From NCBI GenBank assembly GCA_014381745.1, contig JACNLA010000028.1, positions 62,001 to 126,000 on the forward strand: a DNA stretch of 64,000 nt. Direction: 5' to 3'. Both the position numbers and the translations under genes were made by a program. The notes below the pieces were generated by a model. The model did no database searches and was not told where the DNA came from. It saw only the letters and a list, made by a program, of their open reading frames with translations. Within the stretch, counting starts at the first letter, position 1. Each line of letters opens with the position of its first letter. The DNA comes from Actinomycetota bacterium (GTDB lineage Bacteria > Actinomycetota > Acidimicrobiia > Acidimicrobiales > MedAcidi-G1). This document shows positions 25,144 through 33,746 of the stretch, in pieces.

Positions 25144-27006
25144 ATGGTGACACGACCACCAGCCGGGACCATCCCGGACGCACCAGGCTCCTACCAGTTC
25201 CGTGATCCCGAGGGTCGTGTCCTGTACGTGGGCAAGGCAAAGAGCCTCCGCCAGCGTCTCGGCAGCTATTTCGGCAACCGCGACCGCATGGTGCCACGGA
25301 CAGCCCAGATGCTCGACGAGGCAACCGATGTCGAGTGGATTCAGGTGAGCAACGAGCTTGAGGCCCTGATGCTCGAGTTCAACCTGATCCGGGAGCACAA
25401 GCCTCGCTTCAACGTCGACATGAAGGACGACAAGAGCTATCCGTTTCTGGCCATCACGGTGGAGGAGGAATGGCCACGTCCGATGGTCACCAGAGCCAGG
25501 CGGAAGAAGGGAGTCAGGTACTTCGGGCCCTTTGGGCAGGCAGGAGCCATCCGCGACACCCTCGAGCTGCTCCTGAAGACCTTTCCCCTTCGAACCTGCC
25601 CTGACACGAAGTTCAAGACCCATGAAAGAGCTGGCCGCCCCTGCCTGCTCTTTCACATACAGAAGTGCTCCGGGCCGTGTGTCGGCGAGATCGACAAGGA
25701 GACCTACCAGCAGATTGTTGCCGAGTTGATCAAGTTCCTTGACGGCGACTCCGACGGCGTGGTGGCCCGTCTTCAAAACGAAATGGAGGCCTCTGCGAAA
25801 GCACTGGACTTTGAGACGGCAGCTCGACAGAGGGACCGTCTGGCGAGCGTCAAGAGAGTGCTTGAGCGACAGGAAATGGTGGGGCCCAGCGACGAGGAGA
25901 TGGACGTCTTCGGAATAGCAGGTGACGATCTGGAGGCTGCAGTGCAGGTCTTCTACGTTCGGCACGGCCGAGTTGTGGGTCGCAAGGGCTTCGTCATGGA
26001 GCGGGTCGAGGATCTGCAACGTGCAGAGCTGGTCGACGAGGTTCTTTCCGCCCACTACCGGTCCGACCCTCCGCGCGGCGTTCCTCGCAGGGTGCTGGTG
26101 CCCGATGCGCCAGCTGAAGCTGAACTCCTGTCGGAGTGGTTGACAGCGGAGCGGGGAACCCGGGTGGAGATTCGTGTTCCCAGGCGGGGCGGAAAGCGCC
26201 GGCTCATGGAGACGGTCACACGCAACGCCGACGAGGAGTTCCTGAGGCACCGTCTGAAACGCGCTACGGACCACAACACAAGGGCTCGAGCGTTGAACGA
26301 ACTTCAGGTTGGCCTGGATCTGCCTGAATCTCCGCTGCGTATCGAGTGCTACGACATGAGTCACCTTCAGGGAACTGACTACGTGGGCTCGATGGTCGTG
26401 TTCGAGGATGGAATCGCCAAGAAATCCGACTACCGACGTTTCAGGATCAGGCACGTTGACGGAAACGACGACTACGCGGCGATGGAAGAGGTTCTCACCA
26501 GACGGCTCAGCGCCTATCTGAGTGAACGCCGGCTGCCGGTCGCCGACAGGCCCGGCCGCTTCGCATACCCACCCAACCTCCTGTTGGTCGACGGCGGGGC
26601 AGGACAGCTGGCGGTGGCGGAACGGGTTGTTGCCGAACTGGGGCTGGGAGACGAGATACCGGTGGCAGCTCTCGCAAAGCGGTTCGAACAGGTCTACCGA
26701 CCCGGCAGAGGGGAGCCGGTGGATCTTGCGAGGGGCTCAGAGGCCCTGTACCTGCTTCAGCGGCTGCGGGACGAGTCCCACCGGTTTGCGGTCGCCTACC
26801 ACCGTCAACTCCGCTCGAAGCGAATGACAGGATCGGTACTGGACGGCATAACGGGCCTTGGTCCAAACCGGAAAAAGCGCCTCACCTCCGCCTTCGGCGG
26901 TGTGAAGGCGGTACAGCGAGCGTCCCTTGAGGATCTCATGGACCAGCCGTGGCTGCCAGATGCGGTGGCTGAAGCCATCTTCGAGCGCACCCACGGTCAG
27001 GCCTGA
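25144..27006 (+). CDS. uvrC: Excinuclease ABC subunit C
   Basis: Makes both incisions beside the lesion after UvrA-UvrB recognition. It is 620 aa. The N-terminal GIY-YIG nuclease reads PGSYQFRDPEGRVLYVGKAKSLRQRL. A UVR domain lies at about 205-240 (LQNEMEASAKALDFETAARQRD). The C-terminal RNase H-like nuclease contains RIECYDMSHLQGTDYVGSMVVFEDG and LLLVDGGAGQL with catalytic Asp residues. Helix-hairpin-helix motifs sit at the end. The start is ATG 25144 or GTG 25147; the longer frame runs back into uvrA. Confidence 0.95.
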   Translation: MVTRPPAGTIPDAPGSYQFRDPEGRVLYVGKAKSLRQRLGSYFGNRDRMVPRTAQMLDEATDVEWIQVSNELEALMLEFNLIREHKPRFNVDMKDDKSYPFLAITVEEEWPRPMVTRARRKKGVRYFGPFGQAGAIRDTLELLLKTFPLRTCPDTKFKTHERAGRPCLLFHIQKCSGPCVGEIDKETYQQIVAELIKFLDGDSDGVVARLQNEMEASAKALDFETAARQRDRLASVKRVLERQEMVGPSDEEMDVFGIAGDDLEAAVQVFYVRHGRVVGRKGFVMERVEDLQRAELVDEVLSAHYRSDPPRGVPRRVLVPDAPAEAELLSEWLTAERGTRVEIRVPRRGGKRRLMETVTRNADEEFLRHRLKRATDHNTRARALNELQVGLDLPESPLRIECYDMSHLQGTDYVGSMVVFEDGIAKKSDYRRFRIRHVDGNDDYAAMEEVLTRRLSAYLSERRLPVADRPGRFAYPPNLLLVDGGAGQLAVAERVVAELGLGDEIPVAALAKRFEQVYRPGRGEPVDLARGSEALYLLQRLRDESHRFAVAYHRQLRSKRMTGSVLDGITGLGPNRKKRLTSAFGGVKAVQRASLEDLMDQPWLPDAVAEAIFERTHGQA

Positions 27007-27014
27007 CAGGCCGG

Positions 27015-27851
27015 TCACCCGAGGGCGATCAAAGCAACCGACCCGATGGCGCCGAACATCCCGAGTACCTGTGAGCGGCTCATCTTCTCCTTTAGGACAA
27101 CCCTGGCCATAAGCACGGTGGTGGCCGGGTAGAGGGCTGCCAGAACGGAAACCAGGCTCAGCAGACCGGTATTCACCGCCGCGAGGAACGCCACGTTGGC
27201 CGCCATGTCGAACACGCCCGCCAGGAGGACCAGAGCGGTCACGCCCTCGCCTCGGGCAGGGAGCACCTGACCACCCCTGGAGAGGACAGCGACTGAGGCC
27301 AGCAGCACAGAAGCGATCCGGGCTCCGACGAGCGGCCACGGCGCTGTTGAGTCCTGAGCTGCATCAATGACAATGAAGAAGGCGGCAAAGCCGGCCCCGG
27401 CAAGCATTGCTTCCAGAACCAGGCCGGGTGGCACGGCCTCCGAGCCGCCCGGAACCCGGGACACCAGCACAATCGCTGACAGGCCCACCAGGATTCCCAG
27501 AATATGTAAAGGGGAGAGATGTTCCCCGAAGGCCAATCCCCAGACGACCGGAATGGCAGCTGAGTTGACCGCTGTGATCGGCGCTACTACAGCCATCGGG
27601 CCTCGACCAAGGCCCCGGTAGAGGAACCCGATCCCGATCATTCCAAAGACTCCGGCTGCGCCGCCGACCAGAAGCGATCGGCCTGTGAAGGTCTCGGCCA
27701 TCAGGAACGCAGCAGGGACTACGAGGATCAGTCCGACAATATGTGTCGCGGCAACCACTCGAAGAGGGCTTACCCGCCTTGAAGCCATGCCCCCGCAGAA
27801 GTCGCCGAGCCCAAACATGGACGCTGCCACAAGGGCCAGGAATGCTGCCAC
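27015..27851 (-). CDS. DMT-superfamily (EamA) transporter
   Basis: A 278-aa inner-membrane protein with about ten hydrophobic helices arranged as two EamA repeats. The first begins FLALVAASMFGLGDFCGGMASRR and the second starts near ALVLEAMLAGAGFAAFFIV. The substrate is unknown; relatives export amino acids or metabolites. It starts with GTG and has a -10-like TAGCCT 6 nt upstream. It converges with uvrC and is divergent from the methyltransferase. Confidence 0.85.
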   Translation of the reverse strand: MAAFLALVAASMFGLGDFCGGMASRRVSPLRVVAATHIVGLILVVPAAFLMAETFTGRSLLVGGAAGVFGMIGIGFLYRGLGRGPMAVVAPITAVNSAAIPVVWGLAFGEHLSPLHILGILVGLSAIVLVSRVPGGSEAVPPGLVLEAMLAGAGFAAFFIVIDAAQDSTAPWPLVGARIASVLLASVAVLSRGGQVLPARGEGVTALVLLAGVFDMAANVAFLAAVNTGLLSLVSVLAALYPATTVLMARVVLKEKMSRSQVLGMFGAIGSVALIALG

Positions 27852-27863
27852 GGAGGCAGGCTA
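27852..27863 (-). promoter_or_regulatory. Leaderless-type -10 element for the DMT transporter
   Basis: On the minus strand TAGCCT (27863-27858) is followed by 6 nt and then the GTG. The divergent methyltransferase starts 26 nt from this GTG, so the two promoters must overlap. Confidence 0.5.
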
Positions 27864-27876
27864 CGGCTGATGTCCC

Positions 27877-28650
27877 GTGCATCAGGCGGAGATGTGGGAC
27901 GCTCAACGGATGGAGGCCGCCGACGATCCTTGGGAACAGCACGCTGCCTGGTGGCAGGAGGGCTTTACAGCTGGGGCCGATGCCGAATACGAGGAGCAGA
28001 TTCTTCCCCTCGCTGCCGAGCTCCTGTCGGGATACGACCGCGTGCTTGACATCGGCAGCGGCGAGGGCCAGATCGCCCGGCTGGCACGCGCTGGAGGATC
28101 AGCTGCCGTCGTGGGGGTGGATCCGTCCCGTGCGCAGACAACCGAGGCGGTGCATCGTGGCGGTGGGGCCATCTATGCACGCGCAGCGGCCGCCGAGCTT
28201 CCCTTCGGCGACGCCACATTCGACGCTGCCGTGGCCTGCCTGGTGTTCGAACACATCGAGGACATGGACCAGGCGGTGGGGGAGGTGGCCCGGGTGCTGC
28301 GCCCCGGCGGCCGGTTCGCGTTCTTCCTCAACCACCCCCTTCTCCAGACGCCGGGCAGCGGGTGGATCGACGACCAGATCCTGGATCCTCCGGAGCAGTA
28401 CTGGAGAATCGGCCCCTACCTGGTCGAGTCAATCCAGGCAGAAGAGGTCGAGAAGGGCGTCTTCCTGCCCTTCATCCACCGGCCCCTCAGCCGGTACGTG
28501 AACGCGTTGGCGCAGAACGGTCTTCTGCTGCAGAGAATGTATGAGCCGTCACCGCCCGAGGGGTTTCTCTCCCGGGCAGCTGAGTACCGGGAGGCATCGA
28601 CCATCCCCCGCCTGCTCTGCCTTGTGTGCGAGCTGCGGGAGCCCCGCTGA
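27877..28650 (+). CDS. Class I SAM-dependent methyltransferase
   Basis: 257 aa. Motif I is VLDIGSGEGQIARLA near residue 50, followed by VVGVDPSRAQ (motif II) and LPFGDATFDAAVACLVFEHIEDMDQAVGE (post I to motif II). Together with VARVLRPGGRFAFFLNHP these put it in the Methyltransf_11 group. The C-terminal part (QAEEVEKGVFLPFIHRPLSRYVNALAQNG) resembles the substrate end of ubiquinone-type or small-molecule methyltransferases, but the substrate cannot be read from sequence. The start may be GTG 27877 or one of the nearby ATGs at 27892 and 27910. Confidence 0.85.
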   Translation: MHQAEMWDAQRMEAADDPWEQHAAWWQEGFTAGADAEYEEQILPLAAELLSGYDRVLDIGSGEGQIARLARAGGSAAVVGVDPSRAQTTEAVHRGGGAIYARAAAAELPFGDATFDAAVACLVFEHIEDMDQAVGEVARVLRPGGRFAFFLNHPLLQTPGSGWIDDQILDPPEQYWRIGPYLVESIQAEEVEKGVFLPFIHRPLSRYVNALAQNGLLLQRMYEPSPPEGFLSRAAEYREASTIPRLLCLVCELREPR

Positions 28651-28669
28651 GCGACGGCTGAGAGGCCAT

Positions 28670-28681
28670 TAGAATCGGCTC
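28670..28681 (+). promoter_or_regulatory. Leaderless-type -10 element for rapZ
   Basis: TAGAAT at 28670-28675 followed by 6 nt and the rapZ ATG. Confidence 0.55.
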
Positions 28682-29530
28682 ATGAGCGACCTTCTGGTGA
28701 TCACCGGCCTGTCGGGTGCCGGTCGCTCCGAGTTCTCGAGCGACCTAGAGGACCTGGGCTGGTTCGTCATCGACCGTCTTCCGCCAGACATTCTCACCAA
28801 GGTCGCAGACCTGGCGGTCGGCACCGACTCTCCCTGGGACCGCGTGGCATTCGCCCTCAAGGCAGACACCGTGGAAGGAGAGTGCCTTCGGGCGCTCGAT
28901 GACCTGCGCGAGGTCTCGAACCGCATGCGCGTGGTTTTCCTGGACTGTTCAACCGACGAGCTCGTGCGGCGTTACAAGGGAAGCCGGCGTCCTCACCCAT
29001 TTCCGGAAGCCTCCGGGATAGAAGCCGGGATAGAAGCCGAACGGGCGCTCATGCAGCCGGTTCGTGAGGTAGCCGACCTCGTCATCGACACCTCCGACAT
29101 CAACGTCCACGACCTGCGGGACAAGGTGGCTGAACTCTACGGAGGCCAGGACGACAGGGTTATGCGTACCTCGATTACCTCGTTCGGCTTCAAACACGGT
29201 GCTCCCAGAGATGTCGACATGCTGTTGGACTGCCGGTTCATCCCAAACCCCCACTGGGTCGATGAGCTTCGTCCGCTGAGCGGGCTGGAGGCACCGGTCC
29301 AGACCTTTGTGCTCGGACAGGACCTGACGCTCGCCTTCCTCGACCAGTTGGAGGAAATGTTGAGCCACCTGCTGCCCGCCTATGTCGCCCAGGGGAAGGC
29401 GTACGTGTCGATCGCCTTCGGATGCACCGGCGGCAGGCACCGATCGGTCGCAGTTGCCGAGGCCATAGCGGAGCGACTCCGGGACCGCGGTTTCACCCCA
29501 TCAGTGAGGCACAGGGACCTGAATCGCTGA
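28682..29530 (+). CDS. rapZ: RapZ/YvcJ-family nucleotide-binding protein
   Basis: A 282-aa P-loop protein. Walker A reads GLSGAGRSEFSSDLEDLGW, with Arg in place of Lys as in the mycobacterial orthologue. Then come DRLPPDIL, VVFLDCSTDELVRRY and TRRPHP-like SRRPHPFPEA. The C-terminal half has SFGFKHGAPRDVDMLLDCRFIPNPHW and IAFGCTGGRHRSVAVAE. In E. coli RapZ directs RNase E to GlmZ; in actinobacteria its role is less clear. Its usual downstream neighbours yvcK and whiA are missing here and gap follows instead. Confidence 0.95.
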   Translation: MSDLLVITGLSGAGRSEFSSDLEDLGWFVIDRLPPDILTKVADLAVGTDSPWDRVAFALKADTVEGECLRALDDLREVSNRMRVVFLDCSTDELVRRYKGSRRPHPFPEASGIEAGIEAERALMQPVREVADLVIDTSDINVHDLRDKVAELYGGQDDRVMRTSITSFGFKHGAPRDVDMLLDCRFIPNPHWVDELRPLSGLEAPVQTFVLGQDLTLAFLDQLEEMLSHLLPAYVAQGKAYVSIAFGCTGGRHRSVAVAEAIAERLRDRGFTPSVRHRDLNR

Positions 29531-29658
29531 GGGTCCCGGCGGGAACACCGGTGTGACAGGAAACCAGCCCGGACTGCGCGCCGGCAGCCTCCAGATCGGC
29601 TAGCAATGCAGGTAACCACTTAGCTGGCGGCCCGAGGGCCCCGGGAGGCAACATCGTC

Positions 29659-30696
29659 ATGACAGTGCGTGTAGGCGTCAACGGCTTTGGCCGGATTGGC
29701 CGAAATTTCCTGCGGGCAGCACGCGCTGCCAACGCCCCGATCGAGTTCGTGGCTGTCAACGACCTGGGGGCCATCGAAACGATGGCCTTCCTTTTGGCCA
29801 ACGATTCGGTCCACGGCCGCCTTGGTGCCCGGGTCAGGGCGACCCGCACCGGAATCACCGTCGACGGCCACAAGATCACCGTCCTGTCCGAGCGGAACCC
29901 GGCTGATCTTCCGTGGGACGATCTGGGAGTTGACGTCGTCATTGAGTCGACAGGTATTTTCACCAGCCGGGAGAAGGCGGCGCTGCACCTTGAGGCCGGA
30001 GCGAAAAAGGTCATCATCTCGGCGCCGTCCGGTGATGCCGATGCGACGTTCGTCGTCGGCGTGAACGACGACACCTACGATCCTGCAAAGCACCACGTGG
30101 TCTCAAACGCATCGTGCACCACGAACTGCTTCGTGCCGATGATCAAGGTCCTTGACGACGCCTTCGGGGTGGAGCAGGGCTTCATGACCACCACGCACGG
30201 GTACACAGGCGATCAGAGCCTGGTTGACGGGCCGCACAGCGACCTGCGCAGGGCCAGAGCTGCTGCCGTCAACATTGTTCCAACCTCAACCGGAGCCGCC
30301 CGGGCAACCAGCCTCGTCATGCCCAAGATGAAAGGCCGCCTTGACGGCATCTCTCTTCGCGTGCCGATCCCCGACGGTTCTGTAACCGACTTTGTAGGAA
30401 CCCTCAAGAAGAAGGTGACCGTCGAGCAGGTGAATGCCGCATTCGCCGCGGCAGCCCGCAAGGGGCCCCTGGCGAAGGTCCTCGACTACAGCGAGGAACC
30501 CCTCGTCTCGTCTGACATCATCGGCCGTCCGGCGTCGTGCACGATCGACGCCGACCTGACCATGGCCAACGGGACAATGGTGAAGATATGCGGCTGGTAC
30601 GACAACGAGATGGGGTACTCGACCCGTCTCGTTGACCTGACCAGAATCGTGGGAACGAGGCGTACCAAGAAGACCCGGAAGGCCGGGCGCAAGTAG
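29659..30696 (+). CDS. gap: Glyceraldehyde-3-phosphate dehydrogenase
   Basis: NAD-dependent glycolytic enzyme, 345 aa. VGVNGFGRIGRNFLRA binds the nucleotide, Asp35 in AVND fits NAD preference, and the catalytic Cys153 lies in SNASCTTNC. THGYTGDQ follows with the activating His, then STGAARA for phosphate binding and WYDNEMGYS. A short basic tail (TKKTRKAGRK) follows the usual end. A GGGAGG ribosome-binding site precedes the ATG. It is the first gene of gap-pgk-tpiA. Confidence 0.97.
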   Translation: MTVRVGVNGFGRIGRNFLRAARAANAPIEFVAVNDLGAIETMAFLLANDSVHGRLGARVRATRTGITVDGHKITVLSERNPADLPWDDLGVDVVIESTGIFTSREKAALHLEAGAKKVIISAPSGDADATFVVGVNDDTYDPAKHHVVSNASCTTNCFVPMIKVLDDAFGVEQGFMTTTHGYTGDQSLVDGPHSDLRRARAAAVNIVPTSTGAARATSLVMPKMKGRLDGISLRVPIPDGSVTDFVGTLKKKVTVEQVNAAFAAAARKGPLAKVLDYSEEPLVSSDIIGRPASCTIDADLTMANGTMVKICGWYDNEMGYSTRLVDLTRIVGTRRTKKTRKAGRK

Positions 30697-30701
30697 TACC
30701 G

Positions 30702-31829
30702 GTGGAACTTCCGCAACTGGAGGACCTGGGAGAACTAAGCGGTCGCAGCGTTCTGGTCCGCTGCGACCTCAACGTCCCGTTGGCCGACGGCCGCATCGTC
30801 GACGACCTCAGGATTGAGGCGTCACTTCCGACCCTGCAGTACCTGACTGATGCCGGGGCATCCGTGACCGTCTGCTCGCACCTTGGTCGCCCCGGTGGTC
30901 GTCCTGACCCGGCGTTCTCGTTGGAACCCGTGAGGGCGCGTCTCGCTGAACTTGCACCTGGTGTCTCCCTGCTGGAGAACCTCCGATTCGATCCCGGTGA
31001 GACCGGGAACGACCCGGACTTTGTAGTTGGCCTGATCGAGGGCCAGGACGCCTATGTGAACGACGCCTTCGGAGCCTCTCACCGGAGTCATGCGTCGATC
31101 GTGGGCCCACCACTGCACCTGCCGTGTGCGGCTGGGCGGCTGTTGGCAAAGGAGGTTGACGTTCTGGGTTCGCTCAGGTCGGCACCACGGCGTCCCTTTC
31201 TGGCAGTCCTGGGCGGAGCCAAGGTGAGCGACAAGCTAGGGGTGATAGAGGCACTCCTGGAGGTGGTCGATGAGCTGATCGTCGGCGGTGGAATGTGCTT
31301 TACGTTCCTTGCAGCAAGGGGAGCGAAGGTCGGCTCCTCGTTGCTGGAGGAGAACATGATTGAAGCCTGTGCCAGCCTCCTCGATTCTGGAGCGCCGATA
31401 CGGCTGCCTATCGACATTACGGCCCTCGGCCCCGGTGGAGTCATCGGAGACCCGGAAGCTGGCGGCGAGGTGAGGCAGGTTGGCACCTCCATGCCTGACG
31501 GATGGATGGGGCTCGACATCGGACCCGGCTCCGCTGTCGAGTTCTGTGACCTGATTGCCGAGGCGAGGACGGTCCTCTGGAACGGTCCGATGGGGGTATT
31601 TGAAGATGCCCGCTTCTCTGCCGGCACCCGTACCGTGGCTGAGGCGGTGGCCGACTGCCGTGGGTTCACGGTGGTCGGTGGAGGTGACAGCGCTGCTGCT
31701 GCCCGGATGTTTGGTGTGGAGGACCGAATCGACCATGTGTCAACCGGCGGGGGAGCGGCACTGGAGCTGATTGAAAAGGGCGACCTGCCCGGCCTCGCCG
31801 CACTGCGGGCCGGAACTGAGAGGAACTGA
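30702..31829 (+). CDS. pgk: Phosphoglycerate kinase
   Basis: Transfers the phosphoryl group of 1,3-bisphosphoglycerate to ADP. The 375-aa protein is slightly short for the family (about 390-400). It has VLVRCDLNVPLADGRI, CSHLGRPGG, ENLRFDPGE, DAYVNDAFGASHRSHAS, LAVLGGAKVSDKLGVI, GPMGVFE and TVVGGGDSAAA. The GTG start lies 5 nt after the gap stop. tpiA starts 2 nt after its own stop. Confidence 0.96.
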   Translation: MELPQLEDLGELSGRSVLVRCDLNVPLADGRIVDDLRIEASLPTLQYLTDAGASVTVCSHLGRPGGRPDPAFSLEPVRARLAELAPGVSLLENLRFDPGETGNDPDFVVGLIEGQDAYVNDAFGASHRSHASIVGPPLHLPCAAGRLLAKEVDVLGSLRSAPRRPFLAVLGGAKVSDKLGVIEALLEVVDELIVGGGMCFTFLAARGAKVGSSLLEENMIEACASLLDSGAPIRLPIDITALGPGGVIGDPEAGGEVRQVGTSMPDGWMGLDIGPGSAVEFCDLIAEARTVLWNGPMGVFEDARFSAGTRTVAEAVADCRGFTVVGGGDSAAAARMFGVEDRIDHVSTGGGAALELIEKGDLPGLAALRAGTERN

Positions 31830-31831
31830 AG

Positions 31832-32614
31832 ATGACAGGTGAACGGAAACCGCTGATCAGCGGCAACTGGAAGATGAACCACAACCACTTTGAGGCAATC
31901 CAGGCCGTCCAGAAGCTGTCCTACCTGCTGTCGGCAAATGACTACGACGCTGTCGATGTCTCTGTACACCCTCCGTTCACCGACCTGAGGTCCGTTCAAA
32001 CCGTTCTGCAGTCAGACGAGATCCCGGTAATGCTTGGCGCCCAGGATTGCCACTGGGAGGCAAACGGCGCCTTCACCGGAGAGGTGGCACCGGGGATGCT
32101 TGCCAAGCTGGATGTGTCGCTCGTGATCGTCGGCCACTCCGAGCGTCGGCAATTCTTCGGAGAGACCGATCAGGACGTCAACAAGAAGGTAAAGGCCGTG
32201 CTGGCCGCCGGGATGACCCCGATCATGTGCTGTGGCGAGACCCTCGATGAGCGCGAGGCCGGAACCACCGAGGCGAGGGTCTCCAGCCAGGTGCGAGCCG
32301 GGCTTTCAGGCGTGAACCCCGAGCAGGTGGGGTCCCTGGTTGTTGCGTATGAACCGATCTGGGCAATAGGTACCGGTGTGGTTGCAACCCCAGAGGATGC
32401 ACAGGCTGTCTGTTCCGTCATCCGCAAGGTTGTCGGCGAGGATTCCGGAACTGCCGCGGCCGATGCTGTTCGCATCCAGTACGGCGGCTCCGTGAAGCCC
32501 GTGAGTGCCCCCGACCTGATGCGCCAGCCCGACATCGACGGTGCCCTCGTCGGTGGGGCATCTCTTGATCCCGAGGAGTTCACCCGAATCATCGCCTATC
32601 GACTGGTCGGCTGA
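31832..32614 (+). CDS. tpiA: Triose-phosphate isomerase
   Basis: Interconverts DHAP and glyceraldehyde 3-phosphate. The 260-aa barrel protein has ISGNWKMNHN with the catalytic Lys, VIVGHSERRQFFGE with the catalytic His, VVAYEPIWAIGTG with the catalytic Glu, and phosphate-binding IQYGGSVKP and GALVGGASL. It is the last enzyme gene of the glycolytic operon. Confidence 0.97.
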   Translation: MTGERKPLISGNWKMNHNHFEAIQAVQKLSYLLSANDYDAVDVSVHPPFTDLRSVQTVLQSDEIPVMLGAQDCHWEANGAFTGEVAPGMLAKLDVSLVIVGHSERRQFFGETDQDVNKKVKAVLAAGMTPIMCCGETLDEREAGTTEARVSSQVRAGLSGVNPEQVGSLVVAYEPIWAIGTGVVATPEDAQAVCSVIRKVVGEDSGTAAADAVRIQYGGSVKPVSAPDLMRQPDIDGALVGGASLDPEEFTRIIAYRLVG

Positions 32615-32629
32615 GGCCGTCTCCAGCGA

Positions 32630-32644
32630 TAGCCTGCTCTCACC
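32630..32644 (+). promoter_or_regulatory. -10-like element before secG
   Basis: TAGCCT at 32630-32635, 9 nt before the secG ATG. The spacing is slightly longer than the 6-7 nt seen at other genes. Confidence 0.35.
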
Positions 32645-32869
32645 ATGTTCGTTCTCGTAGCAATCATCCAGGCAGGTTCCGGGCTGGGAATCATCTTTCT
32701 GGTTCTCCTCCACAGCGGTAAGGGCGGTGGCCTCTCCGACATGTTCGGTGGGGGTATCGGCGCCCAAACCGCAGGCTCAACCGTGGTTGAGCAGAACCTG
32801 GACCGCATCACCATCGTGACCGCGCTGGTGTTCGCCTTCACCACCATCGCCCTGGGCCTGATGTTCTAG
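32645..32869 (+). CDS. secG: Preprotein translocase subunit SecG
   Basis: Small membrane subunit of the SecYEG channel, 74 aa. It has two transmembrane helices (about 3-23 and 52-73) joined by the conserved loop LHSGKGGGLSDMFGGGIG and a following TVVEQNLDRIT. Its location after tpiA is conserved in actinobacteria. Confidence 0.95.
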   Translation: MFVLVAIIQAGSGLGIIFLVLLHSGKGGGLSDMFGGGIGAQTAGSTVVEQNLDRITIVTALVFAFTTIALGLMF

Positions 32870-32871
32870 GC

Positions 32872-32892
32872 GGCGCCCTGCATCAGGGTGCC
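32872..32892. terminator. Hairpin between secG and vapC
   Basis: GGCGCCCTG and CAGGGTGCC pair over nine positions (one G-T) around the 3-nt loop CAT. It lies between convergent genes and probably terminates the glycolytic operon and the toxin gene. No T-run follows. Confidence 0.6.
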
Positions 32893-32906
32893 ATCAGACA
32901 ACTTCA

Positions 32907-33326
32907 TCAGGTGATCGAGCCCTTTGGGACGACCCACTCGGTCTGCTGGCCCGTCACGTCTGCGATGCGGTCAAAGTCGGTGTCATAGTGCAGGACGACC
33001 AAGTCGTTCACCTCGGCGGCAGCGGCGATCAGGAGGTTCGGTATCGGGAGCCGGTGCTGTCCTCTCTGGGCAAGGAGCGACTGCACCTCCAGAGAACGGT
33101 CCGTGACCTCACGGTCGATGGTGGCCTGTGGGAGATAGGAGCGCTCAGTTGCCGTCCGAGCGTATTCGGTCGCATTTCGGGCGCTGTATAGGACCTCGAG
33201 ATCGATGACTGCGCAGGTCGCCACAAGGCCGAGGGAAATTCGTGGGAGGAGGCGCTCAGCTACCTGGTGATGCGGCTGTCGGGCCAGAGCGCTCTTGTCA
33301 GCCAGATACAGGGCGGTCACCGCCAC
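32907..33326 (-). CDS. vapC: VapC-type PIN-domain toxin
   Basis: Probable endoribonuclease toxin, 139 aa. PIN-domain acidic residues are visible: Asp10 in YLADKSALAR, Glu in VIDLEVLYSAR, Asp in VNDLVVLHYDTDFDRIA. It overlaps the upstream antitoxin by 10 nt, the usual arrangement. The module lies just before tRNA-Leu(GAG), outside the inferred left att site. Confidence 0.88.
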   Translation of the reverse strand: MAVTALYLADKSALARQPHHQVAERLLPRISLGLVATCAVIDLEVLYSARNATEYARTATERSYLPQATIDREVTDRSLEVQSLLAQRGQHRLPIPNLLIAAAAEVNDLVVLHYDTDFDRIADVTGQQTEWVVPKGSIT

Positions 33327-33523
33327 GCGCCCTTCATGACCTCGGGGTCATCTAGATCCAGACCCTCCATGGTTGTGAGGCGAATGGCATGTTTGCGCAG
33401 AACCTCGCCTCTCTGGATCTCCTCTAGAGCCCGGTTTACGGTGTCCTTCATCGTGTTTGTCTCGAGAATGCTCCGCGCATCAGCAAGGAGATCGTCGTCA
33501 ATGTCGATCAACCGTTTGGTCAT
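33317..33523 (-). CDS. vapB: VapB-type antitoxin
   Basis: 68 aa. The N-terminal MTKRLIDIDDDLLADARSIL is a ribbon-helix-helix-like DNA-binding segment (DUF2191-type). The acidic C-terminal half (GLDLDDPEVMKGAWR) would wrap the toxin. Transcription probably begins at the start codon: a TATACT sits 6 nt upstream. Confidence 0.85.
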   Translation of the reverse strand: MTKRLIDIDDDLLADARSILETNTMKDTVNRALEEIQRGEVLRKHAIRLTTMEGLDLDDPEVMKGAWR

Positions 33524-33535
33524 ACTCGGAGTATA
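33522..33535 (-). promoter_or_regulatory. vapBC promoter/operator
   Basis: On the minus strand TATACT (33535-33530) is followed by 6 nt and the vapB ATG. The same bases include the perfect palindrome ATACTC-G-GAGTAT (33522-33534), which overlaps both the -10 and the start codon. That is a natural place for VapB to bind and shut off its own leaderless transcript. Confidence 0.6.
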
Positions 33536-33661
33536 TACGAGCCTGTAGCGGAAGATATATTCTGATCTATCTAACGGTTATCAGACCCAGGACCCTTCGG
33601 CGGGTGGTCGTTTGTCGGCGGCAGGTAGCCTGACCGGCGTTCCGGGTCTCCCGGAGGTCAC

Positions 33662-33745
33662 GTCGGAGTGGCGGAATTGGCAGACGCGCCAGCTTGAGGG
33701 GCTGGTGCCCGCAAGGGCGTGGGGGTTCAAGTCCCCCCTCCGACA
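33662..33745 (+). tRNA. tRNA-Leu(GAG)
   Basis: The acceptor stem GTCGGAG (33662-33668) pairs with CTCCGAC (33738-33744). A GAG anticodon lies in the loop TTGAGGG between CCAGC and GCTGG, with a long variable arm, a GGTTCAAGTCC T-arm and discriminator A at 33745. The next bases are CAA, so CCA is not encoded, unlike the tRNA-Leu at 14089. A TAGCCT lies about 30 nt upstream. Its 3' end appears to be the attachment site of the following island. Confidence 0.93.
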
Positions 33746-33746
33746 C
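33724..33746 (+). repeat. Left attachment site (3' end of tRNA-Leu(GAG))
   Basis: This 23-nt stretch of the T-arm and acceptor stem aligns with 41815-41837 at 19 of 23 positions. The last 12 (CCCCTCCGACAC) are identical. It is interpreted as attL of a tRNA-targeted integrative element. Confidence 0.6.
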
